From: Podocnemis expansa
Taxonomy: Eukaryota > Chordata > Testudines > Podocnemididae
DNA: 64,000 nt
Direction of reading: 5' to 3'
Assembly (NCBI GenBank): GCA_007922195.1
Contig: ML681963.1
Location: 51,503,601-51,567,600, forward strand
The position numbers were made by a program, and so were the translations under genes. Of this stretch, positions 1 to 11,190 are shown one piece after another. The notes under the pieces are model-generated. The model was not told the DNA's origin. It ran no database searches and saw nothing but the letters and a program-made list of their open reading frames with translations. Positions within the stretch are counted from its first letter, which is position 1. Every line of letters starts with the position of its first letter.

Positions 1-435
1 TCTCACACACACTGCATTAAAAAGTTTTTAAAATTTCACTTACTTAGGGTAGAAAGTGCCATTTTATAAAAAGGAAATGTTGGCATAATATTTTGGAGAA
101 TTGTTGGAAAATTTTTGCATTTTGGGGGGAATTTTTCTATGATATCTTTGCTAAAAATGTGGCACACCCTTACCACATTTACCACATCTTTGTACTGAAG
201 CCAAGTTGTTTTCTATCATGACATTTTTTTAAAGATTTCATCAAAAGTCGTATTCAAATTTTTGGTAAAAAGACATGGAATCACAGAGTCACAGAAAAAT
301 TAGTGGAAAATGGGTCCATTTGAAATCAAGCAAAATGAAAACAACTGAAATTTTTGTAAATTTACATTAAATCCTTTCCCTATTTGACCTGCTGTACTTG
401 TGACCGGCCCTCTGAAAATCACTTTAAGGTCTCAA
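1..435. other. AT-rich sequence, no feature seen
   Basis: A/T-rich DNA with short T and A runs and no usable open frame. I see no terminal repeats or recognisable repeat family here. It is probably ordinary non-coding DNA or an old repeat eroded beyond recognition. Confidence 0.5.
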
Positions 436-640
436 CAAAAACATTGGAAGGATATTAAATCTTGTACATCATCAGGGTTTAAGCCAATCTCTAAGGATTA
501 GTGATCACGGACAGATCTATGTGACGAAGAGATGATTTCACATCTGGCTAATGAGATTCTTAAACCTTCCTGAGACATCTGGCACTAGCCACTGTCAGAT
601 ACCGGATTAGATGGACCTTGGGTCCAATCCAGTTTTGCAG
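436..640 (+). repeat. CR1-like LINE, 3' end fragment
   Basis: The stretch carries wording typical of sauropsid CR1 3' regions: a 'gggtttaagccaatctctaa' segment, then 'gagacatctggcactagcc', 'cactgtcagataccggatta' and 'gatggaccttgggtccaatc'. These come in the usual order on the plus strand. The reverse transcriptase part is absent, as expected for a 5'-truncated copy. The assignment is by recognition of the 3' UTR, not by alignment. Confidence 0.75.
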
Positions 641-1300
641 TTCCTCAAGAGCGGGGCCTCTAAAAATGGAAGGAGCCAAAATTAAGCATGAACATATTGA
701 AATTGACTTTGACTGGCAGAAAAATATGCCTCTGGTCTTCTGCTATATATGACATGAAGAGACAGAGTGTTTTTCAGTTGGTAAGGATTGTTAGAGAGAA
801 AGAGAACCATTTCTCCATTCTCTATGACAAAGTGTATTTATTTATTGCTCCTAAATTAAGTGCCAATTTGCACATGTAATTGTCTTTTAATTGTAATGTA
901 GCTGCATTCAATTGTAATTTAATTAGCAGTGCACCTTATCTCTGGAGGAGCACTTGAAAACATACGGCTCCGCACGGTGTGTGTAAGGTGCTTCTAAGGA
1001 TTTCCTTCACTATGAAATCCTTATGTCAAATCATGTCATATTTTCACAGTCTAAATATGATTATTTCTATGATCAAAATATTATACAATGCAATAGAAAA
1101 ACAACATTTCCTCTGGGTGGGGATAGACTGATACAAAATATGAAAACTCTGAATAATTTGTATCTGGAAAAAACATGAGATGAAACAGGAATAGGAGCTG
1201 GTGGTGGCAGTTCAACAGTGATTTTAATGAATGCCCTAGCATAATGTTGGAGGGTGCTGTGACTTAAACACTAAGCTCTTTGGAAAGAGAGACTTTTTCC
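641..1300. other. No gene or repeat recognised
   Basis: A/T-rich sequence with one 63-codon open frame at 688-879 that has no recognisable domain and no splice context, so I treat it as chance. There is a short 'taattgtaat' palindromic cluster around 880-925. Confidence 0.45.
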
Positions 1301-1304
1301 TTAT

Positions 1305-1400
1305 ATGTGTGTATGTCTAGTCTAGTGCAGTGGGGTCCTGATCTTGTGAGGGACTTCTTGGTATAATAATAATAATTAATTAATTAATAAATAGGAGATT
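1305..1400 (+). repeat. L3/CR1- or MIR-like tail with TAAT microsatellite
   Basis: The phrase 'tagtgcagtggggtcctgat' followed by a run of ATA/TAAT units matches the 3' ends of an old retroposon family common in reptiles, where a 'tgcaatggggtcctgatct' segment precedes a short A/T tandem tail. The tail at about 1363-1390 is a simple repeat. A similar fragment lies at 34030-34100. Confidence 0.5.
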
Positions 1401-4180
1401 TGTCATTGGTTTAAATTGCTATGTTATATATTCTTATATATAATATTAAGAGAAAATGTTAGAGGAGGATGAAAAAGATACATATACACAAAGAAGAGAA
1501 GAGAGAATGTAAAGCAGGTGTTGTATGCATTTTCTTATAATACAGGAACAAAGGGACAATCAATGTAATTAAAAAGCAGCGAGCTAACAAAAGTGGTTAA
1601 TTAACCTGTGAAAATCATTACCACAGGAGATCATTGATGCTTAGTAGAATTTAAGGTTGGGCTTCTTAGGAGAACCTAAAGCAGGGAGAATCTAACTCTT
1701 TTTATACTCTTTGCAAATTTTAGCCTAGCCATGTATTCGATATTTAGCTGTTTAATAGGAACATCTAGTTACATTTGGCATGTGAAAATAATGTTTTATT
1801 ATGGCAAACATTCCATATAATTAAGTTTACCTGAAATTTTCCATTATAAGACAGTGTCTGGTAACTGCTAAACTTTAATTATTTGGGCTCATATTGTCCG
1901 TATTGGGTATTTGCTTCACAATGATTAATTTTCTAATGAAAGAAATGTCTCAGTCATTTCTAAGAATGAAATTAGGGAATAGTGGTATGTGATCCTGTAA
2001 TTAAAGCTTTTATGATGCAGACACACTAGGGGTGAATTAAGGTTATCCAGGGAATCTTAATTGTGGCATTTCCTAGCTTTGGAGCTCTCAACTTTGTACT
2101 CTTAATGTTCTTTTAATGCCATTTTTGTCGTGTATTGAGAAATATAAACCCTCTTGCTTCACCATGATTTGACAATTTTAGGCAGAAACTTCCCCTAAGG
2201 ACTGATTATTTCAGAATCATCCATTATGGATTTTGGGTTCTTTTTTTTGTTTTATTGTCTTCTGCAGCAACTGGTCCTGAGCACTGTCAACAACCACCAG
2301 ACGGCGTTTGGTGGGTGACAGATGTAATCTGGTCTGGAACCATTGAATGTTCCACTTTACTGTGGAAACCAAAACTTTAGCCATGCAATGAAACATCTTA
2401 ACCACTCTGAGGAATGTAAGATTTTTGGGCCTGATTCTGATTTCACCTAGCTCTGTTTGACATCAGTGTAACTGAGAGCAGAATCTGGCCCTGTGTGTGG
2501 GTCCAGATCTAAATGACATCAGTGCAAATCCAGAGCAGACCGGCAAAAGCCAACAGAGTTGCTCTGACTTTACACCCATGTAAGTAAGCTTGGAATCCAG
2601 CCCAAGGTCAAGGGTTGAATGAAAATAGAAAGAGGTCTTCCTGCTTTGGCCCTCTGTGACTGATTTAATAGGCCAGATCCTGGAGTTACACTGGTTTACA
2701 CCAACTGGGGAGCTGGCCCAGTGCTTGCAGTGTCCTTTTAAGATGACCAGCCCTGTTCTAAATGGGAAGGATCATTGTGTCCCCTGTCCCCTTTCTAGAC
2801 TGTACACGAGTCCCTTGGCTGTGAGTGTGGTTGATCAGCATTTGGCTGGGCGCCAGGAGGAGCCAGTCATAATTGTTTGATTTTCATCTCAGTTGAATTG
2901 GACAGGCTGTTGTCTGGTGCGTGCAAACAGTAGTTTAATGTTATTGAAGTGTGTCTCCCCCGACCTCTACCTCTAGCTTTATCGTGGCTTCCGACAAGGT
3001 GAAGATGAATAAAGACTCACAGAAGGCCAGCAATCTGCAAGAAGGCAGAGGAATCAGGTCAGCCTGATAAGCAATTGTTTCCTGAGAGATAACCAGGGAA
3101 GCTTAGGGGATGTGGGGTTTCATGGCTGGAGTCATGCCCTACCCATGGGAAAACCTTGGAGCACCAAGGAAAGCAGCCTCACCCACATGTATCCCATTAG
3201 AGGAGTAGGCAGGGAAGTTGCCTCCATGTAATAGGCTGAAGGCCACATCCCATCCCTGGTGGGTCCCCAGGAATAGCATGCAGTGCCTTGTGTCTGGCAG
3301 CCCCCATCCTGTTACCACAAGGCAGGTTGCTGGGGTCTTGTTTTAGCGATGGCTATTCCCAGTGTCTCCAGAGCTCTGTGGGAAAGACAGCCTGGGACTG
3401 AATTATCTTTTCTGGCCGAGTTCCATGAGGCCTTGTCTCCTCTGCTTCATCAGATGGTCCACTATGGAGGGAGGAGATCTGGGTCTGCCAGATCCTAGCC
3501 ATGGCGCGAGTGGGGATGACCTGAGATCACAGATATCAGTGAAATCAGGGTTCAGAGTTCTCCTCTATTTACCAGCTCTGGGACAATCAATGGGTGTAAA
3601 TGGAAGGAGAATCTCATCCAAGGAAAAACTGCCCCAGCCTCCTCCTGAGCCAAAACTAGATGATGAATGTTCACGAGAAAAGTGGCTAGTCCAGCCCTTG
3701 CCCGTCTGCAGGGGCTCTTGCCCAATCACAACCAGCAGAGGGGCCTGGGCACCCTGCAGGGTGCTCCACCAGGCATCTGAACACCATGGCACATGGCCTG
3801 CAGGGCTGATTGCTGTACTGCCAGTCTGTAGCCTTGGGTGGCAAATTCCCAGCCCCCTCCTTCCCCCCAGCAATCCCCAGTACTGAGTCCAACAGCCTGG
3901 CTGTGGGCCAGCTCCAAGGCTAGGCCCTAAATGAATGGCAGTTTATATCACATTACCGTGTATTGGATATGCTGGTCCATTACATAAACTCAAATGGGCT
4001 AAAAGCCCTCACGACAATGCCTCTATTAAGTTTTGTTGGCCTCCTCCAGCAGCTCTTAGGCTGTGTTCCTTCCACTGCAGTCAGGGGAGACCTGGCACGT
4101 GCCAAAATGGTTTACATGCAATGTACATTATTGAGATGAATTACTATTATCATAGAACAAATAAAGACACTAGGCTCTTA
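1401..4180. other. Non-coding stretch with old retroposon-like phrases
   Basis: No exon is supported. Around 2410-2700 there are eroded copies of the 'atcagtgtaactgagagcag...gatctggccc' type of phrase that recurs at 4440-4580, 30650-30740 and 32070-32110; these probably derive from one old LINE or SINE family. The 174-codon frame at 3362-3886 overlaps open frames on the opposite strand and has no domain, so it looks like a G+C effect. Confidence 0.4.
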
Positions 4181-4184
4181 TCTA

Positions 4185-4425
4185 CCTTAGGGACTTTAAT
4201 GGCCCCCATTGCCATTGGATCTGAGCACCTTACAGTCATTAATGTATTTATCCTCTTGACACCCCTGTGAGGCATGAAAGTGCTACCCTCCCCACGATAC
4301 AGGTGAGAAACTGAGAGACTAAATGATAGGCCCAAGATTACCCAGGATGTTGGTAGCACGGCAGGGAATTTAATTCAGGCCTCTCAAGTCCCAGAAGAAT
4401 ATTCTAACCACTGAACCATCCTTCT
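4185..4425 (-). repeat. MIR/CORE-SINE-like fragment
   Basis: Reading plus strand, 'cctcttgacacccctgtgag', then 'gatacaggtgagaaactgag', 'cccaagattacccaggatg' and 'attctaaccactgaaccat' are the reverse complement of a MIR-type tRNA-derived SINE: box-like head, CORE region and the 'gaaactgag' segment. It is therefore on the minus strand. Divergence is high. Confidence 0.65.
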
Positions 4426-4434
4426 TCTTGAAAC

Positions 4435-4590
4435 AGAGCATCCCTAAAGCCTTTGAATTCATCCTCACCTGCTAACTCAGCCCTCGGAGGCCTACCTCTG
4501 GGCCAAATCTTCAGCTGCCGAGAAGCAGAATAGCTCCACTGAGGTCGATGATTTACACTAGCTGACATCTGGCTCCAGGGCCCCCTGCAT
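4435..4590. repeat. Old retroposon fragment of the 'cagctgg...gatttacac' type
   Basis: The segment 'gggccaaatcttcagctgcc' and 'ctccactgaggtcgatgatt' followed by 'tacactagctgacatctggc' belongs to a phrase family seen at several other places in the window. I recognise the pattern from reptile genomes but cannot name the family with certainty. Confidence 0.4.
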
Positions 4591-5059
4591 AACAGAGTTT
4601 ACAGTCTAAGCATAGATGCTTGATGGTAGATGATGGCACCTGATACAGGTTAAGAGAACAGCCATATGTGGACGACTGTTCCTTGCGTTCACTAGCGATG
4701 GCTAATGGCTCTTTATTTACTTGTTCATTGTTTTAAATTATACTTGAAACCACAGTGATAGCCTGAAATGCGACTCTCCAAAAACGTCATCACAGGCTTT
4801 TCTCTTTATTTCCCATCAGTGACTCAATCATAACACATTTGCTATGTTTGCAGCTCAGAACTGCAGTCCTGCAGCCACCATCCTGCTGCTGCCTGCAAAG
4901 CTGAGCCAGGTTATTTCTGACTCATACATCATTGCTTACAATAAAGAGCTGGGAATCAGGACTTAGCTGGTGCCTTATTTCATGATGCATGAAGCAGAAC
5001 AAGCATACATCTTGCTGGTCAGCAGTTATATGGGCTCAAGAATGCTACTGAGACATAAT

Positions 5060-6035
5060 CGCTGGGAAACAAGCAAGAAATCCTGTGGCACTTAAAGGCT
5101 AACAAATTTATTTATTGCATGAAATTTTGTGGGATTAAAATCCCACTTTGTCAGATGATTTCTAATACCACAAAAGCTCATGCGATAAATAAATTTGTTA
5201 GTCTTTAAGTGCCACAGGACCAGAGGCAGCCTTAGACAATTGGGGGCCCTAGGCAAAGGCCCTTAGTGGAGCCTCTTATAGGCTCCCACAACCTCCCTCC
5301 ACAGCCTCAGCTCCACACTGTCAGCCCCCCCAATGGTCTCAGCTCCCCCCTCTGCAGCCTAAGCTCCCCCTGGCTAGCCCTGACCCTCCTCTCTGCACAC
5401 CTCCCCCATGGCTCTGGCTCCCCACCCGCTGGCCCCTGCCCACCCTCCACACACCCCCAGCAGCCATGGTATCTAGCCCTCCCAATGGCTCTGGCTCCCA
5501 GGAGCCAGCCTCTTCTGCCTGCCAGAGGCGTCCAACCCACCCCCCCATGGCCACTTCTTCCAGTGGTCAGCTCTTTCCATAGCCCCAGCACCCTGCCAGA
5601 GGCCCCAAAAATGGCCCTGATACCCTGCTGGGGGCCCCAACCCCTCCACTGCCAAAGGCAAGGGGCAGGGCAGGAGCACAGACTTGGGCCTCTGGGCTGG
5701 CCCATCCTGTCCCTGGGGCACGGTGGGAGCCCTGCTTCTAGAACAGTGCATTCTGCCCCATACCCTCCCCCTAGCACCAAGGCTCCCGCAGCCCAATTGG
5801 CCCTGGGCCTCGTCTACCCACAGAGCCCTGCCCCTGCTGCTGGCCCTGGCCCTGGCCCCCTGCCATGTGTTCTGCAGGGTGGGAGACAGACACTGCTTTT
5901 GGGGTAGTCAAAGTGGCCCCTTGCTGCTTGGGGGACTTAGGCTGGTACCTGCTTCACCTATTCCAAAAGCCGCCTCTGCACAGGATTCCTTGCTTGTTTT
6001 GCAGAACTAGACTAACACAGCTACCCCTGTGATAA
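5060..6035. repeat. Palindromic repeat family, copy 1 (split by a hAT insertion)
   Basis: The left half contains 'cctgtggcacttaaaggcta' at about 5083 and the right half its inverse, 'ttagtctttaagtgccacag', at about 5198, with a ~80-bp centre that includes 'aatcccactttgtcagatg'. The right arm is interrupted at 5221-5978 by a hAT element and resumes with 'cacaggattccttgcttgtt' and 'actagactaacacagctacc'. Copies at 7575-7735, 21455-21520 and 41373-41640 share both arms or one arm. The arms suggest a non-autonomous terminal-inverted-repeat element, but I see no transposase and cannot name the superfamily. Confidence 0.75.
5221..5978. mobile_element. hAT-type non-autonomous element inserted in the palindromic repeat
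   Basis: The ends are CAGAGGCAGCCTTAG and, inverted at the right, AAAGCCGCCTCTG. An 8-bp duplication flanks it: CACAGGAC at 5213-5220 and CACAGGAT at 5979-5986 (7 of 8). Both ends plus an 8-bp duplication are the hallmark of hAT transposons. The interior is C-rich low-complexity sequence; the 213-codon frame at 5266-5907 and its antisense partners come from that composition and show no domain. No transposase remains. Confidence 0.75.
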
Positions 6036-6399
6036 TAGCTGGGGGTTTTTATTAAGGAAGTGAGCCAGCACAGCTCACAGGACAGGCATGTCTGTCGAAA
6101 CATGTCTTTCGAAGCCACTTTTCGACGTGCAGCTGCCTATCAGCGTTGCAGATGCTAAACCGACTTAAATGGGATCAGGCAAGAATGGCAAAGTCCCTCC
6201 ACGTGGAAACAGTATTATAGGACCTGATGTTGTTCCTATAGGAATCAATAGCAAAACCCCATTGACTTCACAAAAGTAATCAGGCTGGCAGGGAGTTATT
6301 GACAAAATACGGTCTGACATTACCACAGCAATTGTAGGTGGAGCTGGAGAAAGCCTATGGTTGAAGGTGCCTGATACTTTCTGTTGGTCAGTGGTCTTC

Positions 6400-6675
6400 A
6401 ATCCAGTGGCTGGAAGTGGAAGTTGGACAAATTCAGAGTGGCAACAAGGCAAGGTGTACCTTTTTAACCAGCAGAGCAATTAACCATTGGAACAACTGAC
6501 CCAGGGTGATGGCGGATTCTCCATCACTGACAATTATTAAATGGAGATTGGAGGTGTCTCTGAACAATCTGCTCCAGGGTCTATTCTATGGAAGTCCCAT
6601 GGCCTGTATGACACAGGAGGTTAGACTGGATGGTCACAGTGGTGCCTTCCTGCATCGGAATCAATGAATCAGTGA
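6400..6675 (+). repeat. CR1-like LINE, 3' end
   Basis: The order 'gcaattaaccattggaacaa', 'ttctccatcactgacaatta', 'aggaggttagactggatggt' and 'ccttcctgcatcggaatcaa' is the conserved 3' untranslated end of CR1 elements in sauropsids. It ends near 6670 with the weak ATGAATCA-type tail. It is 5' truncated. The preceding 6040-6399 may hold more of the same copy. Confidence 0.8.
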
Positions 6676-7110
6676 ATTCCCTAGCATCGCAGGGGCCTCA
6701 TGCATAGGTACACCAGAGTCCTGGGTGTTCTCAGCTTGTAGTCCCTCATACTTTAATTTCCCAATGGCTATAACGTGTTGGTGTAGTTCTGCTTATGGGG
6801 TTGGTGTAGGGGTGGGTGAGTGCTGTTTAGCGACCTAGGATACACAGGAGATCTGCTTAAGTGATCTATTTTTGCAGTCCCTTCTCTCCTCAAACTCTGT
6901 GACTGTATTTCCTCTTTTCCGTTGTTTATATCTTTCACAACTTCAGCAGGGTGGGATATTTTCCATGCTGGGTGTCAACCTCAAAATGAACCTTGCTAGA
7001 AAGTTTCAGCAGAAACAGCTCAGCTGAGTCTGACACCAAATATAACAGGAGATTCACTGTTCTTCCTAGATTAAACAAGCTGACAAGGGTTTTCGCCAAG
7101 AAGCTCTAGA

Positions 7111-7297
7111 AAAGTTGTTTTCAAATTTAGGGTTGGGACCCAGTCCTGGGTCACAGACCCTCAGGCACTGGATTGTGACACCCTCTGCTGCCACTGCCAA
7201 ATGACTGGAATGCATTGCTCAAAGATGGAATTGTTGGGTTGCTGGCATAAATGATTTTTTTCAACTGGGTCCTGAGAGAAGAAGTTTGAAAATCACT
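7111..7297. mobile_element. Short hAT-type MITE with exact 8-bp duplication
   Basis: The element lies between two identical GCTCTAGA octamers at 7103-7110 and 7298-7305. The ends are imperfect inverted repeats of the 'GTTTTCAAA' type (left AAAGTTGTTTTCAAAT, right AAGTTTGAAAATCACT). The interior mentions 'gggttgggacccagtcctgg', typical of a reptile hAT MITE. At 187 bp it has no coding capacity. Confidence 0.85.
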
Positions 7298-7574
7298 GCT
7301 CTAGAGCCTCCATGGTGTTAGCAGGGGCTTAGCATTTGCTCGAGAGGGTAGGGAACAGAGGTCACCATGAGATCAGAGAAGTGCCTTTTGCTATCCTCAT
7401 GAAAATTAACCAAAGCCTGACTGGGTTATAGGTAGGGCTTCTGATCTGCGGGTTTATTAATTTCATTTGGGAGAGAGATGGTTATTTGTAGCAATTTTTG
7501 TGTTTTATGTAGCTGTCCAAAGTTTGGTTTATGGGGCGGGGGGGCATTTTCTTTGTGTCATACTGTCTTAGGTC

Positions 7575-7735
7575 TAGAAAGATAGCTGAGTTAGTCTAGT
7601 TCAGCAAAGCAAACAAGGAGTCCTGTGATGCTTTTAAAAACTAACATATTTATTGCATTTTACCCACATGAGCTCATGAGATAAATTTCAGTCTTTAAAA
7701 GTGCCACAGGACTTCTTGTTTGTATTAGCTCTGTT
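7575..7735. repeat. Palindromic repeat family, copy 2
   Basis: The left arm 'aggagtcctgtgatgctttt' near 7617 and right arm 'tttaaaagtgccacaggact' near 7694 are inverse to one another and match the arms at 5060-6035 and 41373-41640. The centre is shorter (about 60 bp), so it is an internally reduced copy. Confidence 0.7.
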
Positions 7736-7739
7736 ACTC

Positions 7740-8925
7740 ATGGCAGTAGAATATCCTGCAATGAGTTATCACTTTGTAATGTTACTCGCTGTGCTTTCAT
7801 ACAACACTCTTCCAAACAGCGCTTCTTTAAACCGTGCTAGGGCACCTCAAGTATGCCCCAGTAGTGTGTTCACAGACCAACCAATGCACCGCGCATGAGT
7901 GTGCTTTAGCAGTCATGTCCCAGTTGTGTACATTACTGCTCTGCATTGAGAAGCTCATAGATGCAAGGAACCATTTCTGGAATTTATTGGAGAAAACCGT
8001 TATTGGTGAATCTTACCTTGGTTTTCAGTGCTTCCTTTGCAGATGGGTGAGGGGTGCTAGAAGCAAAGTGGCACAGAAACGGGCTGGGTTGGAAATAGAA
8101 GTAGGAGGAGGAATGGGGACAGGATGGGCAGAAATGTCTGTAAATAGGAGAGCATAAACTCCCCTAGAACCCAGAACTGAGCCCTGGATTCCTAATTCCT
8201 CTGATGTCTTGCAATTATTCTGTGAAACCCACTGGCATCACCCTCTCATGGCTGGTCCAGAGGGAGGAAAACAGCTTACTACTTACTCTGTTAACTCAAA
8301 TGGTAGAGTTGCTGGAGATCAGGCTCTCCTTGGGCTGGGCATACATAATGAGGAACAGCCTCTGCCCCCAGGGATTTACAATCCAAAGCCATGAGCCCAA
8401 AACTACTTCACATCAGCAAACTCTGTCCTGCAGGAAGCGTTGTTGAAGTCAGTGCAGGGGAGGAGGGGTGTGTGCAGCGAGGAGTCTGCTAGCTCTGTGG
8501 TTTGCAGAATCAGGGCCTAGTTGAGAAACACATCATCGGCCTTGTTTATCCTTTGATGTGCTAACTTGGGGCCTGGACTATTTTTCCCTGCCATGTTTTC
8601 TATGAATTATTTGAAGGCTTTTCCTGTAGGGATTTTTCTGTTGTATTATTAACCTGAGAAAGTCATTATGGTGCAAGACACTTTTAGTCTTTGTAACAAT
8701 CATTTAAAAAAAAAAATCAAGGGAATCTGGGTGCCCTCCTCTTTTTGTGCTTTAGTTTCCCCAATGGTTAAAAAGAGAAAAGGGGATGGATTCCTCCTCC
8801 CCGTCCTTGTAGAGTGGTGGGGGTAGAGAATTGCTAAGAATCACATTCATTAATTAGGATCAGTGTTACAGGCAGGCTCAGATGTCCAACCTGAGATCAG
8901 GGGCCATTTGCACGGGTGCCGTGTG
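7740..8925. other. No gene recognised
   Basis: Several 60-107-codon open frames occur on the plus strand, none with a domain. At 8330-8400 a phrase 'cccccagggatttacaatcc' resembles the reverse of an L2/L3-like retroposon end. There is a poly-A run at 8706-8717. Confidence 0.4.
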
Positions 8926-8929
8926 TACA

Positions 8930-9000
8930 CCAGGGGTCTCAAACACGCAGGCCGCATGCAGCCCCTAAAGCTATTTCCTGCAGCCCATAATGACACTATT
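8930..9000. mobile_element. Left end of a hAT-like element, truncated
   Basis: The phrase 'caggggtctcaaacacgcag' followed by a 'ggccgcatgcagccc' segment is the start of a hAT family common in reptile genomes. No right end or 8-bp duplication can be found, so it is a remnant. Confidence 0.5.
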
Positions 9001-9029
9001 GTTACCTATATTTGCAATATCATTGCCCT

Positions 9030-9165
9030 CCTGGAAGAACTTACAATTGAGATAGACAAAGGAAGTATTATTCCCATTTTAAAGGGAGATTTGCTCATGC
9101 AGGGAGTCTGTGGCAGAGCTATGTGCTGCACCCCCTCTCCAGAGTCCCTGTCTGGTGATCTAACC
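9030..9165 (-). repeat. MIR/L3-like fragment
   Basis: 'acttacaattgagatagaca', 'tattattcccattttaaagg' and 'agggagtctgtggcagagct' are the reverse of a MIR-type CORE region. Confidence 0.5.
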
Positions 9166-9239
9166 ATGGGCTCAGCCTTTCTCTGTGTGGCTTACATTCA
9201 GGAACACACTATTATTCTAGACAACTGTCAAGCATGTGT

Positions 9240-9472
9240 TAGTGGCAATATGGCTTAATGGCTAGAGAGCTGGATAGAAGATGGGTTCCAGTTCTGGCTT
9301 TGGCCTGGTAGGTGACAATTCATGCCTTCATTCTGGGCCTCAGTGTTTCCATCTGTAAAATGGGAATAGTGATGCTGCCCTTCCTTTGTAGAGCCCTTTG
9401 AGATACCTGGAGGAAAAGTGCTTTGTAAGAGTGATGCATTGTTATTATTTATTAAGTGATTTCCTGAACTGG
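9240..9472 (+). repeat. MIR/CORE-SINE, nearly full length
   Basis: A tRNA-derived head ('atggcttaatggctagagag'), the CORE ('gtttccatctgtaaaatggg') and the 3' segment ('agagccctttgagatacctg', 'gtgctttgtaagagtgatgc') followed by a TTATTATTTA tail occur in the right order on the plus strand. This is one of the best-preserved MIR copies in the window. Confidence 0.8.
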
Positions 9473-9574
9473 GACCTATAGCTTCCAGAATGTCCACCCA
9501 ATGCTGCTAAGTACAATATCTCACTCAGCTATACCATATGAATGCTAGAATGGGCAAAATTCATTCCTACTACA

Positions 9575-9886
9575 CAGGACCGTAACTATGGCAGGGTGAA
9601 AGGTGCATTGTCTTGGGCACTAATTTAATAGGGCACCATGGGGAAGTGATTTGCTCCTGCCATCTCTGGCCATGACAGGGAAGTGATCCTCCCTGCTGGC
9701 TCTGTCTGCAACAGGCGATCGCTGCCATGGCCAGAGAGAGCAGGCGCAATCCCTTCCCCCTGCTCTGGCCGCAGTGGAGACGGGCCACACCCCCCCCAGC
9801 TGTTGTATAAATGGGCCCTGGATCGGGGTGGGAGGTGCCTTCGGGGATGCTTGCCCCAGGTGCCGGAACCCCTAGTTATGGCCCTG
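9575..9886. mobile_element. hAT-type non-autonomous element
   Basis: The ends CAGGACCGTAACTATGG (left) and CCTAGTTATGGCCCTG (right) form an imperfect inverted repeat. The flanks CTACTACA (9567-9574) and GTGCTACA (9887-9894) match at 6 of 8 positions, consistent with an aged 8-bp duplication. The interior is G+C-rich and non-coding. Confidence 0.6.
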
Positions 9887-9894
9887 GTGCTACA

Positions 9895-10384
9895 ACTCTG
9901 GAGACTCCAGTGGTGCTATGCCCTGGATGTGGCCAGTGTTTACTGATCCTTGTCTTCAAAGCCCAGTGCAGCCATGAAGTTTTATTACCGACCTGTGTAT
10001 TACCTCCTCATTTAATTTTTTACTTCTCTATACATCTTTGCTGTGCCTGTATCTTTGACTCTCTTTACTGCCCTCTTACTCTCTGAGCTGCAGGGGTAAC
10101 CCTAAATCAACATTAAAAGCCAGTTCCAGGTTTCTGGGCTTCTTAATTCTCTTTAGGATTTGAATTTCATGCAGTGCCCCGGATTTTGTTCCCAGACATT
10201 GCCCTGGCAATGCTGTGTGGTTTGAGGGGCAGCGGGCTGGGTTAGGCATTCTTTTGTGTGACCTAGAGTTGCTTTAAAAATTAAGGAGCAAATTCAGTCC
10301 CATCCCACCCATCTACTGCCCTTCCTTGGGCAGTTGCTCATGATGGGCCAGGCAGGAGGCAAGAGAGAGGTCCCATGGGGAAGT
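9895..10384. other. No feature recognised
   Basis: Non-coding sequence with open frames under 92 codons that show no domain. Confidence 0.4.
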
Positions 10385-10404
10385 TCTGAACCAGGGGTTA
10401 AAGA

Positions 10405-10640
10405 AAGCTGGAACGGTCCAGAATGCTGTTCCAGGGCCCAGTATTTGTATGGGCTCAGTGTTCCAGGGCCCCTAAAAATAGGAAATGGAGCCAGAACTCT
10501 GCATTCCAGGGCCCACCATTTAAAAAAAGCAGGCCCAGAACTCAGCGTTCCAGCTCCATTTTCAATTTTTAGGGGCCCCCTGAAAACTGAGCCTCTAAAA
10601 ATAGCAGGTCCTGGAATGTCATTCTGGTGCATTCTGTGAG
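10405..10640. repeat. Large imperfect palindrome inside copy 1
   Basis: The left arm reads 'ccagaatgctgttccagggc', 'gggctcagtgttccagggcc', 'cctaaaaataggaaatggag'; the reverse complement of the right arm reads the same phrases with scattered changes ('ccagaatgacattccaggac', 'ggctcagttttcaggg', 'cctaaaaattgaaaatggag'). Arms are about 115 bp and the centre falls near 10515. The equivalent palindrome in the second copy is at 55393-55620. Confidence 0.75.
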
Positions 10641-10663
10641 GGCAGGAGTAGCCCCAGCCCGAG

Positions 10664-10716
10664 CCTGCTCTGACTGAGCATGTTAAATGCCTCTGAGCAT
10701 GCTCAGTCAGAACAGG
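10664..10716. repeat. Short inverted repeat with 19-bp arms
   Basis: The arms at 10664-10682 and 10698-10716 pair over 19 positions with one mismatch and contain a 14-bp perfect core (TCTGACTGAGCATG and its inverse). The loop is 15 bp. The sequence can form a strong hairpin on either strand. Confidence 0.8.
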
Positions 10717-10924
10717 CTCTCTGTGGGAGCCTTAATCTGGGCCAGGGCTGCTCCACAGTGACATGGTGGCCAGTAAGGGAGTCTGGGGTGGGGGTTGGGG
10801 AAAGGTGAGCTGGCTTAGTGGGGAAAGGGTGCAGGGGAGGGGGTCAGCCCAGGACAGCAGGGGAGGATGGTGCAACATGGTGGGGGGTTGGGAAAGGGTT
10901 GGGGGACAAGTGGTGAGATGGGGT

Positions 10925-11190
10925 CCAGGGGCACTAGCTGGGGTTGGGAGCAGTAGCTGAGGTAAGGGTAAGTGTATGGAGAATAGTAGCTGGTGTGGTG
11001 GGGCAGGCATGTGGGGGGGCAGTAGCTGGGGTGGGGAGTAGGTGTGCCGGGGCAGTAGCTAGGGTGGGGGGCAGGTATGTGGGGGGCAGTAGCTGGGGTG
11101 GGGGCAGGCGTATAGGGATCAGTAGCTGGGATGGGGGCACTAGCTGGGGTGGGGGCAGGCATTTGGATGGCAGTAGCTGGGGTGTGTGAG
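10925..11190 (+). repeat. G-rich minisatellite, ~30-36-bp unit
   Basis: Units of the form 'ggggcagtagctggggtggg' plus 'ggcaggtgtgtgg'-like spacers repeat about seven to eight times with drift. The second copy has only about three such units at 55885-55980, so the array length varies between copies. The strand is strongly G-over-C. Confidence 0.8.

Noticed and set aside
3362..3886. 174-codon open frame
   Set aside because: Open frames lie opposite it on the other strand, it has no domain, signal or splice context, and G+C content is high enough for chance openness.
5266..5907. 213-codon Pro/Leu-rich frame
   Set aside because: It lies wholly inside the C-rich interior of a hAT element, with matching frames on the other strand.
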